Shown here: positions 11,334 to 20,945 of the stretch, in pieces
Layout: each line of letters starts with the position of its first letter
How positions within the stretch are numbered: position 1 is the stretch's first letter
Assembly (NCBI RefSeq): GCF_050624435.1
Contig: NC_134537.1
Span: 9,234,584-9,298,583, forward strand
Reading direction: 5' to 3'
DNA: 64,000 bases
Source of the DNA: Tenrec ecaudatus
Lineage: Eukaryota > Chordata > Mammalia > Afrosoricida > Tenrecidae
Made by a program: the position numbers and the translations under genes
Notes under the pieces: model-generated
Database searches by the model: none
What the model saw: only the letters and a program-made list of their open reading frames with translations
Told to the model about the DNA's origin: nothing

Positions 11334-12225
11334 TGTGCTAGGCTGGGTGGAGTACAAAAACAAATCCAACGACACTCATCTATGTGTAAGAAAGAGCTTA
11401 TGCCAAGAAGTAATTGTATATCAGTAAGACATCGCATCTCAGTCGAGACCAGTGGTTCTCAACCTTCCTCATGCCGAGACCCTTTAATACAGTTCCTCAT
11501 GTTGTGATTCCCCAACCATAAAATTACTTTTGTTGCTACCTCATAACTGTAATTTTGCTACTGTTATGAATCATCATGTAACTATCTGATATGTAGGATA
11601 TATTTTTATTGTTACAAATTGAACATAATTAAAGCATAGTGATTTGTTAGAAAAGCATTATGTAATTATATTGCGAAATATTTATTTCTAATGACAAATC
11701 AATGAAATGTCTTCATGCCGGGTACTCGTCTGTGGGCATACCTATGGAGACGGATGGAAGAGTCGTGTCTCAGTTCCTAAGACCATCGGAAATATGTGTT
11801 TTCTGATGGTTTTAGGCGACCCCTATGAAAGAGTCATTTGGCCCCCAAAGGTTGACCCACAGGTTGAGAACCACTGGTCTAGGTCAAGCTCATAAGCCCA
11901 ATACTAATCCATAAGTCACTCTCAGACTCATGAAGCCATATGCAATGATGCAGAATCCAGGAACATGACCAGCCGGTGGGTGCAAAGTCTTGTGGATCCA
12001 ATGGCGGTGGATACATTGCCAGGGCTCCCACAGGTCTCCAGCAGGTCTCCAAGTGGCTCACCAGGAGGAAAGTGAAGGCAGAGAGAGGGGAGAAAGGTAG
12101 GTTCTAAGGACTTTCCTTATGAGAAGGCCATGCCCACAAGGAGGCAGCATCAGGCTGTGATCTGATTGTCAGGCTAGACTCCAGCCCTAAACTTTAGGTT
12201 GACATGAAATTATTCAACAACCACA
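11334..12225. mobile_element. ERVL/MLT2-like LTR (copy 2), split by a SPIN element
   Basis: The left part (11334-11449, starting TGTGCTAGGCTGGGTGG) and right part (11877-12225, with GCCATATGCAATGATGCAGA and a terminal CAACAACCACA) align with the same LTR family as 17529-17951. The intervening 427 bases are a SPIN-like transposon, so the LTR is older than that insertion. Confidence 0.65.
11450..11876. mobile_element. SPIN-like hAT element (427 bp), inside an LTR
   Basis: The termini are CAGTGGTTCTCAACC and its complement GGTTGAGAACCACTG, the signature of SPIN (Space Invaders) hAT transposons. Internal text includes ACAGTTCCTCATGTTGTG, CCATAAAATTACTTTTGTTG and AAGACCATCGGAAATATGTG. Flanks GTCGAGAC and GTCTAGGT match at 5 of 8 positions, consistent with a decayed 8-bp duplication. 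It is the longest of four copies here and has no transposase. Confidence 0.85.
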
Positions 12226-12828
12226 CTAGTGTTGGAAATAATTTAGCAAGAAGCTTTTTCAACCATTACCAAGCTTTTAAAGGCTCTCGGCAAAAGAGAA
12301 CGTCCCAGCTGATAGTTGGCGTTTTCTCTTCGTATTGGCCCATGCAGCCCACCATCACCCCCTCCTCCCTCTCTGTGTTTAAAAGAGAGTCTGGAAGAGT
12401 CTGTGGTGACTATCGTAGCTTTAGGGACTTAATTCAGATGGGCTGGGAAACAGGATTTTATGACTTCAGAATATATGTTCGGGAACGTATGATGTGTATT
12501 AACCTGATGTTTGTTATATTTCATGTGCCCTTTTCAAAATGCTGCTTGGGGGTGCTTGTTCTTAAGTTCTGGCCTCATTAGTTTAATAATGCAGTGGCTG
12601 TTCAGTGGACATGTTTCTATAAGCATCACAGTTAACAATTTCAAATCGTAGTAAAACACGTTTGCTAGTCATTACATCTCATTCATGTAATGTCACTTTA
12701 TGCTTCTTAATATCTCATGGATTCTGTGAAAAAGCACGTTATTGTGGTAAAACACAGCAAGGCATTTCTAGCCATTGTTAGGGATTGTGTCCAAATATAA
12801 TATGATGTGTGTGCACGTGCACATACCA

Positions 12829-12895
12829 TGTGCTTCAGAAAGTTCATGTAAAGTATGAAAAGAGAATGGACATTTCCCACAACCAACCTGAAACT
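12829..12895. repeat. Partial mariner-like MITE
   Basis: GTGCTTCAGAAAGTTCATGT resembles the left terminus of the GGGGCTTCAAAAAGTTCATG family seen elsewhere in the window. The right end is not clear. Confidence 0.35.
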
Positions 12896-12898
12896 CCA

Positions 12899-12923
12899 TT
12901 TGTGTGTGTGTGTGTGTGTGTGT
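12899..12923. repeat. (TG)n microsatellite
   Basis: About 12 TG units. Confidence 0.9.
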
Positions 12924-12965
12924 ATGAAAACATTGGCCTTAAGTGTACAATTCAGTGACCTTAAT

Positions 12966-13083
12966 TACTGTATACACTCGATTATAAGCCGACCCGAATA
13001 TCAGCCGAGGCACCTAATGTTGCCACAAAAACTGCATTAAAAATGTGCGTAAAAACTCGGCTTATCCACGCATATATGCGGTA
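12966..13083. mobile_element. TA-flanked MITE (copy 1)
   Basis: A 118-bp element bounded by TA. The left arm CACTCGATTATAAGCCGACC and the right arm AACTCGGCTTATCCACGCAT are imperfect inverted repeats. A second copy lies at 56299-56414. TA boundaries suggest a Tc1/mariner-superfamily MITE; there is no coding sequence. Confidence 0.65.
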
Positions 13084-14448
13084 TTTATTGCCACCTTGTT
13101 TAACCATGGCCACTTTTATTCCAACTAGAAGCTTTTCCAGGGCTGGCCTTGTTGTTTTTCTCTCCCTCTTCTACCTCCTTTCCACTCCAATTGTGTAATT
13201 ATTTTCCCCTGCAAATAATGCATAGCAAGACATGTGCTGATTCAACAATCCCAACACTTACAATTCAGAGACACTGGTTACGGTCTTTTAGTCGTGCCTC
13301 ACTTCCTGGTACTGTTTCCAAATTACTTGGCAGCATCATTAACGTAAACCCACCCCTAACCTTTCAAGCTGCTGTTGCCAGTTTTACCTCATAAAGCCAG
13401 CGGCAGAGGAAGACGGTACGAGCTTGGCAGGGGTTAGATGACAAAGGCAAAGGTACCAGGCTCCACGGCTCTGAGACCAGAAGAACGAGGTGGTGCCCGG
13501 CCACCGCTGCCAACTGCTCTAGGTCCTGGATGAAGCGGGAAGAAAAACGTGGAACAGAACCAGAACTGAAAATCATGAGAGGTTTATTGGCAACCTAGGG
13601 ACTGGGGAGAGCCCCGAGACTCTGACCCTTCGCCACCCCTCAGGTCTAGACCTGGACTCTATGTTAGAATAAGCCACCTGAGGTCAAAAGGGCAGCATTT
13701 CCCCGAGGACAGGGAGTTGTGACAGGAGGCGGAATGGCAGGCAGGACACACAGGGCGAGGTGGGGTCAGTGACGGCACCCTGAGGGGATTGCAGTACACG
13801 AGTCCAAACCAAGTGTGCATACCGTGTCGATGATCCTCTTTATAAACCTTCACTGAAATCACAGTTAACAAAATCAAAATAAATAAATTGACGAGCGCTT
13901 ATTGCTCAAGGCAGATGGGCTTTCCCGATGAACTGAAGCTGTTGTTGGCTTAACGGTGACTTGAGGGGTCATTCCGACTTAGCTCCCACCCTGGTCCTTT
14001 GAACAGCGCTGACAAGGGGCTGGGTGATAGCGCGATTCTGACGGATTTTCCTACAAGGATGGAATCAAAATAATCGTATGTCGCACATCACGTGTGTGTG
14101 CTACCGATCTTGGGCATTAAGCTCATTATTAAAGGACACATGTTTTGCCCCCTTCAGATTTCTGCTATCTGTAAGCACTAGCTGACGGATACACATCGGC
14201 TTCTGTTGTATGTTAAGAAGAGAGGGGGAACCCATACAGTTTTAAATATGATAGCGATGTATTTCCTTTGTGCTACACAAACAGTTTTCTGTTTGCCTTT
14301 TCCGCCCTCCCTCCCCCTAACAATGCACACATTCATATGCTCCGTTTTGCGACTTTGGAGCACATTTATAGCTTTGGGGCTCTCTGCAGCTCCTCTGAGA
14401 GCGTGTTGCTTTTGCTTCTGTGGAGCACTGACCCTTCCTGGTGAACAT
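13084..14448. other. ULK4 intron, unassigned
   Basis: No gene or clear transposon was seen. The stretch 13560-13870, with GAGAGGTTTATTGGCAACCT near its start, might be an old antisense LTR or LINE piece but could not be assigned. Confidence 0.3.
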
Positions 14449-14628
14449 CCTCCCTTTGCCCTCTCCATGGGAGCCGGTCCTCCCTTTGCCTTCTCCATGG
14501 GAGCCGGTCCTCCCTTTGCCCTCTCCATGGGAGCCGGTCCTCCCTTTACCCTCTCCATGGGAGCCGGTCCTTCCTTTGCCCTCTCCATGGGAGCCAGTCC
14601 TCCCTTTGCCCTCTCCATGGGAGCCGGT
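14449..14628. repeat. 30-bp minisatellite, six copies
   Basis: Six head-to-tail 30-bp units of the form CCTCCCTTTGCCCTCTCCAT + GGGAGCCGGT, differing by single bases. Because 30 is divisible by 3 and no unit contains a stop in several frames, the array creates long open frames on both strands (226 codons on plus, 249 on minus, the latter with a repeated MERAKGGPAP decapeptide). Neither frame shows conserved protein features outside the array, so I do not call a gene. Confidence 0.95.
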
Positions 14629-16640
14629 CTCGGCCTCACCCCTTGCTCTTCTGCTGAAGCTGCGCCAGACGGTCTCCTGCGTTCCTTGCCGGCTGTAGTC
14701 CTTTGTGGCTTTCTGTGGTCCTGCCCTTCATTCCTCAGCCCTGGGAGAACGGTCCGCATGCAGAGACTGATGACCCTGTCGGAGGAGATCCTGCAACGCT
14801 CCGCCTCGCAGCTCCTGTGCCTTCTCTTTCCACGCCAACTTGTCTTCCCCTTTCTTAGCTGCCTGCGTACATCGTTAGACCCTTGAACCCTGTTACTGAA
14901 GATCACCAACAGACTTGGTGACCGCATGTATGTCAGAGGAGAGCTTTGTACCCCAGGATTTTTGATGACTGAGTTTTAAAACTTTTATTACCAAATCTTT
15001 CCTTGGAGGACCCTGTGAGTGGACTAGAGCTGCCTGTCCTCCCAGTTAGCAGCTGAGGACATGGCTGTCTGTCTGGCTTCCCCCTCTGATTTCTAACTGA
15101 CTCCCTCTGCTCTCCAGCTCCCAGGTGCCTACCATTCCTTGGAGACTCACACTGGTCCCCGTGACTGTGCTACATGACGCTCCATGTTTCTCTAACTCGG
15201 CTTAGAGATGCTGGCTGGGCATCAGTTACTGCCTTGCATACACCCATAACTGTCTGCTCTTTCTCTTCTTTACTCCGTTTTCTTCTGCTCGTGTTCCCTA
15301 ATCCTGGTGAAATTTAATTCTCCACTTACCCCTGCTTTGAGAAGCTGAAAATGGTTAGGGAAAAATGCAACAAAAATGACTCTGTCACTTTAAATTCACA
15401 AATGCTCATCTCAAGGGAGCCTTACTCACTGCCAGAGTCTTTGCCTCCTTTTCCTAATGTGTGTACCTTGTGCTCACCTGCGTGACTGCTCTGGCCTTCT
15501 CTCCACGAACCGGTAATGCCTCAAACTCTGCTCTCGCTCTCCATGACTGCAGGGCCAATATGTCAGAAGACGTCCAGCTGAATACATGGATGCAACATTT
15601 GGCAGGAATTCTCTGTAGTTAAATAGGGTACGTATAAGAAGACACTAAGCTAAAAGAGACTGCTAAGTTCACCATCCACATAGCCCTGGTTTACATTTTA
15701 AAAGAGGACAATCCACATGCATATTCAGCAAATTCTAACAGGACATAAAGCAGAAAATGAAGATAGAAACGTCCTCTCTCAGCATTCTCTCTGCCAGTAG
15801 TTCCCTGGGATTTCATCCTCAGAAGTGCTCTGTCCCCTCACCAGTACACGTGCTGTTTCTTCCTCGTTTACGTAGTCATCTAGAGACACTCTAGTGCTTT
15901 CAAAATCTCTGAGATTTTACAAATTCAGGTCCGAGTAAAATGTTAGGCAATAAAAGTTGCCTATATTGCAATTTGGGGAAACCAAAACTCTCTCAGCCAG
16001 ATTATCACGAAAAGCTTTATATTTCCTTTCATTAGATCAGCTTTTAAAATCTTTTTGTTTGTTTATTTATTCTTTGGCGAAATGAGAGAATCTAACAAAT
16101 TTCTTATTTTCAGCTTTCAAATTGCTGCTTCTTTATTCTAAGAGAATAAATGGCTTTATTTTAAATGTACTGTGTGCTTTTTATTTAAGTTATAAACTGC
16201 ACATGCTTTGGAAGATTACAGAAAATTACAGTGGAATTTGAAGAAATTAAAATCACCCTAATTCCCCAGAGACAAACATAGTTAGGTTTTCTTACAGTAT
16301 TTTCATTCATGTGCATGTATTTGTATGTATAATAACCTACTTATGTGTACGGCCTAAGGTATGTATGTAACATACAAACACATACACTGGAGATTTGCAT
16401 TGCACCTTGACTTAAGTTACCATCGGATCATAAGTATTTTCTCATGTCATTAAGAAATTCTTTGTTTGACCTTTTAATGGCTGCGTTATGTTTCATTTAC
16501 AGCAACTTTATGATATTACTTCAATAAAGCTCAAGAATTATTTGTACCAATTTTATGCAGTTTAACGCTATTTCAATAAAGCTCAAGAATTCCTCAAATA
16601 ATATAACTACTTACGGACATTTGTGTGCATGGTTATAACT
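14629..16640. other. ULK4 intron, AT-rich, no assigned element
   Basis: This is about 2 kb with no recognised exon or repeat. A small direct duplication, TTCAATAAAGCTCAAGAATT, occurs near 16521 and 16572. Confidence 0.4.
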
Positions 16641-16644
16641 ATGA

Positions 16645-16717
16645 GGGGGCTCCAGGAAGTTCATGGACAAGTAGCATTATCTTTTAGTTTCCGTTTTCTA
16701 TAAACTTTTGGAGGCCT
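16645..16717. mobile_element. ~75-bp mariner-like MITE
   Basis: It starts GGGGGCTCCAGGAAGTTCAT and ends TAAACTTTTGGAGGCC. This is the same family as 3226-3300. Confidence 0.5.
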
Positions 16718-17299
16718 ACTCATATTAAAAATAACCAAGGAAATGATACATTTGTGATGGTGGCTATCCCCGGAGGAGAGGCAGGTGGATGGGGCAGACT
16801 TGCACGTACGAGGAGCAGACAGGGCCTTCCTGAAGGGTGAGCTCCAAGGGTCTATTGGTTAGGCTTTAAAACATAAAGGTGCACATATTTTCATGTGTGT
16901 ATGCGATCTATATTTTATCTTTCTTTAAATATTTTAAGTAAAACCATTTCATCTGAGTAGACCGACTTCTTGATCTCAGCTACTCACTTGCTCTTATATG
17001 TATTTTATAGCAGAGTCTGGCTATTTGAGAGTTAAGGGCAAGAACTCTGCTGCCCCGTCCCCACCGAGCACAGCTCTGGCCTGCTGGTGCTGTGTATTGG
17101 TTGCTCATGTCAGGGCCACAGGATACCACGGTTCGCTAGAACTGTTACTGAGGACAGTCTCCCAGGAAGCTCCGGCCTCAGGGAGCCGCAGCTGAGCTGG
17201 GCAGACTTGTCTCTGCAGTAGTGCTGGGAGTCTTGCAGAGGCTGAGGGAGCCTGCTGGGCGGGAGCTCAGATAATGGGGTTGGTGTTATCTTTAGGAAG

Positions 17300-17460
17300 G
17301 TTATCTAACCCATTGAGTCAGAATTGACTCCACAGGTTGCTTTGAGTCAGCCTCCTAGGACAAAGTAGACTTGTCCCATTGGATTTCTAAGGCTGTAATT
17401 GTCATGGGAGAATGCTGTCACAGTTCTCTTCCATGGAGCTGCCAGTGGATTCGAACCATG
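17300..17460 (-). mobile_element. AfroSINE, old copy
   Basis: TTGAGTCAGAATTGACTCCA at the left, then GGATTTCTAAGGCTGTAATT and AGTGGATTCGAACCATG match the reverse complement of the tRNA-derived SINE in order. Considerably diverged. Confidence 0.55.
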
Positions 17461-17490
17461 TACAGATTTGGCTAATGTAATTATACATCA

Positions 17491-18098
17491 AGGAGGCCTG
17501 GTGGCATCCTGGGTTATGTGTTGGGCTGTGTGTTAAGCCGGGTTGACTAGAGAAACATCCAGTGACATGAGTGTGTAAGAAAGCTTTATACCAAGAAGCA
17601 ATTATATACCAAGGAAACATCCCACCCAGCCCAGTCCAACCTAAGTCGATAACCCGAGACTAGTCCATAAGCCCTCTTCAGACTCATGCACCCACATGCA
17701 GTGATGCACAAGGCAGGACCATCACAGACCGGTGCGGACAAAGTTGTGTGGATCCAACAGTGGCCACGGCAGCATTCGGAGTCAGCCAGCAGGAAGGGGA
17801 AGGCAGAGAGAGGGAGGTTCCCAGGACCCTCCTTTTGAGAAGGCCACGCCCATAAGGAGGCACCATCAGGCTTTGACCTACTGACAGGCTAGACTCCACC
17901 CCTACACTTTTATATATCTTCAAGATGACATGAAGTTATGTAACTAACACAGGCTGCTAACCACAAGGTCAGCAGTTCAAAACCACGAAGATGTCTACTC
18001 CCATAAAGAGTTACAGTTTCAGAAACCCACAGGGATAGTTGTACTCTGTCCTGAAAGGTCACTATGAGTCGAAATTGACTTGATGGCAGTGAGTTTGA
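17491..18098 (+). mobile_element. AfroSINE interrupted by a solo LTR
   Basis: The SINE head (GTGGCATCCTGGGTTATGTG, then TTGGGCTG) lies at 17491-17528. It resumes at 17952 with GGCTGCTAACCACAAGGTCA and runs to the tail ACTTGATGGCAGTGAGTTTG. The A-box-like and B-box-like portions of the tRNA-derived head are recognisable. The interruption is a complete LTR with 5-bp target duplication. Confidence 0.85.
17529..17951. mobile_element. Solo LTR, ERVL/MLT2-like (copy 3), with target duplication
   Basis: A complete 423-bp LTR starting TGTGTTAAGCCGGG and ending GTAACTAACACA (TG...CA ends, 7-bp terminal inverted repeat TGTGTTA/TAACACA). It is flanked by the perfect 5-bp duplication GGCTG at 17524-17528 and 17952-17956. 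Five-base duplication and TG/CA ends are standard for ERVL-type LTRs. It interrupts an AfroSINE, so it inserted later. There are no internal viral genes, consistent with LTR-LTR recombination. Confidence 0.88.
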
Positions 18099-18117
18099 AA
18101 TAGAGCTTGAATAATAC

Positions 18118-18850
18118 ATCATTTAATTTCTTTACTGCCTGCTGCATCCATGGACATTGATTTATTGATTGATTTTGGGTCCAAGTGAAATGAAATCCTG
18201 GACAACCCGTCTTTTCTTTGTCATTCCGTTGTTCATTGCGAGGAGTTGTGTTTTCTTTACATTGAGTTGTAAGCCATATTGATGACGTCGTTTGATCGTT
18301 GTCCGGAAGTGCCTCAAGTTCTCTTCACGTCACCAAGCTAAGACGCCCTCTGACCATGGGCAAGTCGGAGTCTTCCTCAGTCCTCATGCAGTGCCCTTTT
18401 ACATAGAGCCCCGCTGCTCGGGCCATGTGCTCTGCATCCACATTGAACACGAATAAGGAAAGAAGTCAACCTGCCACATGCTTTCCCTGATTTTAAACCG
18501 TACAACGTTTGAGCGGCTGCCCTTTAGTCTCTGCCCAGGTTCCTCATGAGCATAGTTAAGTGGTCTGGAGTTTCCCTTCTTTGTAGAATCCTCCACAATG
18601 CCTTCTCATCGACAATAACACATAGGCAAAGCCCCTCCTGGTATCCTGCGTTCTTCACGCCCAACCAAGATCCACCCGATCGAGCAATAACCCCTGGTTC
18701 CATGGCCTCTTCTGAATCTGGCCTGAATTTGTGACGGGTTCCCGTCAGTATGCAGCTGCATAACTTTTTGCATGGTTTTAGTTGAAACTTCATGTTTGCT
18801 GCTAGGCGAGACCAGGAGTAGTGGTCTAATTTGAAGACGGACACTCAGAG
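18118..18850 (-). mobile_element. RTE/BovB-clade LINE fragment with reverse transcriptase (R2)
   Basis: On the minus strand, decayed frames read as the reverse transcriptase of an RTE element: a segment ALWRILQRRETPDHLTMLMR corresponds to the RTE motif LWK-L-E-GIPDHL-CLLRN, and FNVDAEHMARAAG corresponds to the conserved FNLYAEYIMR-AG stretch. The nucleotide sequence parallels 33129-34588. Multiple stops and frameshifts make it inactive. It abuts the AfroSINE at 17491-18098. Confidence 0.8.
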
Positions 18851-19378
18851 CGAAACTGCTGTGTCCCAGTGCACTCTGTCCTGGAGTAGCTAAGGCTTCA
18901 CTCTCAAATGCCATTCTCATGAACCCCCAAGCGAGTGAGTTAGCAAGTGGGAGACGCTGTCAGAAATTGTTATATATCAATTGAGTGATCCTTGCCTTTT
19001 TCAGGGTGTCCTTTCTGTACTCACATTAGTATTTCAACATTAAATATCTCAACATTAAATTTCATTAGTAGTGATTTGTATACCTTAGGATAATTATCGT
19101 AATTTATGCATAGCATGTAATAATGTTTTACATATTAAAATCTGATTTTAATATTTGTATAATAAATTATATAGATAAGATTTATATAGATAGATATACT
19201 TAATATAGATAAGACTTATAAAGTTTTATCTATATTTTAAAAAGTAGTATTTCATATGGTCCATGACTTATTTCTTTAAAGTGACAAGTATAATTTTGGG
19301 CAACACAGAAATGAACTATATTTCATTTCAGAGTTATTTTGAAGCATCCATTCATTAATATGTTTAATTTTTTTACAG
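18851..19378. other. ULK4 intron, AT-rich
   Basis: AT-rich sequence with simple TATA/GATA runs at about 19140-19240 before the acceptor TTTTTTTACAG. No other element was seen. Confidence 0.5.
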
Positions 19379-19430
19379 AGTCATATTAAATCAGTAGACT
19401 CAGGAGAAACTAACATAGATGGAGCCATAG
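19379..19430 (+). CDS. ULK4: ULK4 internal exon (4th in window)
   Basis: A 52-base exon encoding SHIKSVDSGETNIDGAI plus the first base of a glycine codon, between acceptor TTTTTTTACAG and donor ATAG|GTGAGT. It starts in phase 0, matching the exon ending GTIL at 8180, and is separated from the next exon by an intron of only 97 bases. The acidic, serine/glycine-containing segment is a loop between helical repeats. Assigned to ULK4 by sequence and by the uninterrupted joined frame. Confidence 0.92.
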
Positions 19431-19527
19431 GTGAGTCCACCCTGAAGCATATATGTGTTTGAAGTGTTGTTACACTGTAGTTGAGGACATGTAAAACTGC
19501 ACCTATAATAATTAACTGTATTCCTAG

Positions 19528-19622
19528 GCCTCACGGCATCAGAAGAATTTATCAAGGTCACCTTGTCAGCCTTTGAAGCAATAATACAGTATCCCATTTT
19601 ATTGAAAGACTATCGCTCTACG
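19528..19622 (+). CDS. ULK4: ULK4 internal exon (5th in window)
   Basis: A 95-base exon: two bases complete the glycine codon, then 31 codons (LTASEEFIKVTLSAFEAIIQ, then YPILLKDYRST), ending in phase 0. Acceptor ATTCCTAG, donor TCTACG|GTGAGT. The helical, leucine/isoleucine-rich text fits the ARM-like region of ULK4. The following intron is 18.5 kb and carries much of the repeat load of the window. Confidence 0.93.
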
Positions 19623-19717
19623 GTGAGTTTTAATGGCTTTTGTGAAAGCATTTTTTTCATCCACTTGAAAATTCTGTGTATAAAGAGACCTAGTTTTATA
19701 GCTGCTTGTTCGTATAT

Positions 19718-19925
19718 AAGGAGCCCTGTTGGTATAGTGGGTTATGTGTTGGGTTGGGAACCATAGGGTCAGCTGTTCGAAACCACCAGCTGCTCTTCAG
19801 GAGAAAGATGAGGCTTCCTACTCCCGTAAGAAGTTACAATCTCAGACTCACAGAGGCGCTTCTCCTGTGCCCTATGAGGTTGCTATGGGGCAGAATCGAC
19901 GTGATGGCAGTGAGTTTGGTTTTAG
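19718..19925 (+). mobile_element. AfroSINE, near full length
   Basis: Runs from GGAGCCCTGTTGGTATAGTG through GGTCAGCTGTTCGAAACCAC (B-box-like) and AGGAGAAAGATGAGGCTTCC to the tail AATCGACGTGATGGCAGTGA. It starts about 95 bases after a ULK4 exon. Confidence 0.85.
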
Positions 19926-20229
19926 GGTTCCTATATATTCCTTATAATGAAATAACTATTCAGAAAAGCTGTCTCTCCCCAACCTTCATCCCCAGCAGGA
20001 TGAACGTAGGACATTCCTTCCTACCATATTGACTTGGTTGGGGTTTAGCTTCTTCATTTTATGTACCTCTTGTTTCACACCTTACCCTCACCCTACCCCT
20101 CCCCTCGCCTGCCCTTTCTCACTTTCTGCCTGATGATTTGCCATCACGAGTAGTATCAGCCTCCAGCAAGGTTTCTCAGCCACAGCGCAGGTGACATAGG
20201 AAATGGGGAGATGTCTCTGCTATGGGGTA

Positions 20230-20395
20230 GGTAAGGGGCCCTGGCGGGGCTGGTCAACCGTCCAAGCCCCCTAGCCCCTCTGAGGGAGAAAGATGAGGTG
20301 GTCCCCACCTGTAAAGGTTACAACCTTGGAAACCCGATCCAGGTTCTGGGTGTTGGCATGGACTTACTGGCAGTAGGTTTGGTTTTGTTTTTGCT
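20230..20395 (+). mobile_element. AfroSINE
   Basis: GGGGCCCTGGCGGGGCTGGT at the head, GAGGGAGAAAGATGAGGTGG in the middle and ACTTACTGGCAGTAGGTTTG at the tail. Internally shortened. Confidence 0.7.
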
Positions 20396-20596
20396 TTATG
20401 GGGTGTATAAGTGATCTGTATCACATGGTGATAGAGCTCTTCCTTCACCGCTCGACCAGATTGTGATAACCAAACATGTCTCTACATGTAACCAAATGTC
20501 CCCTTGAAAGCAAAACTGCCCCTGCTCGAGGGGTCCCTCAGAGCACTGGGCGCTGGCTTGGGAGGAGGAAAGAAAAGACCACCCCGTGTTTTCCTA

Positions 20597-20942
20597 GGAG
20601 CCCTGAGGGCCAGTGTGAGCACCTGACCATAGCCGCAAGGCTGGCCATTCCAGCGGTTCTCAACCTGTGGGTCACGACCCCTGGGTCACAGGGGTCACCC
20701 GATTCATCCCAGTAGCAAAATTACAGTGACGAAGTAGCAACAAAAACAATTTTATAGTTGGGGGTCACCACAACATGAGGTGTCACGGCTTTAGAAAGGT
20801 TGAGAACCACTGGGCCATTCCACTTCGCCAGCCAATGCCTCCGAGAAAGATGTGGCAATCTACTTCCGCCTTGGAAATCCCAGGTGGCAGTCCCACCCTG
20901 TCTTGAATGTTTGCTAAGAGTCAAAATCGACTAGATGGCGAT
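20597..20942 (+). mobile_element. AfroSINE interrupted by SPIN
   Basis: The head lies at 20597-20650 (AGGAGCCCTGAGGGCCAGTG) and the remainder from 20813 (GAGAAAGATGTGGCAATCTA) to the tail AAAATCGACTAGATGGCGAT. The SINE predates the SPIN insertion. Confidence 0.75.
20651..20812. mobile_element. SPIN-like hAT element (162 bp) with perfect 8-bp TSD
   Basis: Termini CAGCGGTTCTCAACCTGTGG and AAAGGTTGAGAACCACTG. The 8-bp sequence GGCCATTC lies directly on both sides (20643-20650 and 20813-20820), the exact target duplication length of hAT transposons. The internal text GTCACCACAACATGAGG matches the other copies. It is inserted in an AfroSINE and has no coding capacity. Confidence 0.93.
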
Positions 20943-20945
20943 GAG

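Noticed and set aside
14178..14927. 249-codon minus-strand open frame with decapeptide repeats
   Set aside because: It is generated by a 30-bp minisatellite whose period is a multiple of three; the frame on the opposite strand is equally open and neither has known motifs outside the repeat.
19717..19800. AfroSINE heads as functional tRNA genes
   Set aside because: The A- and B-box-like parts are tRNA-derived, but no cloverleaf closes and the body continues as a SINE.
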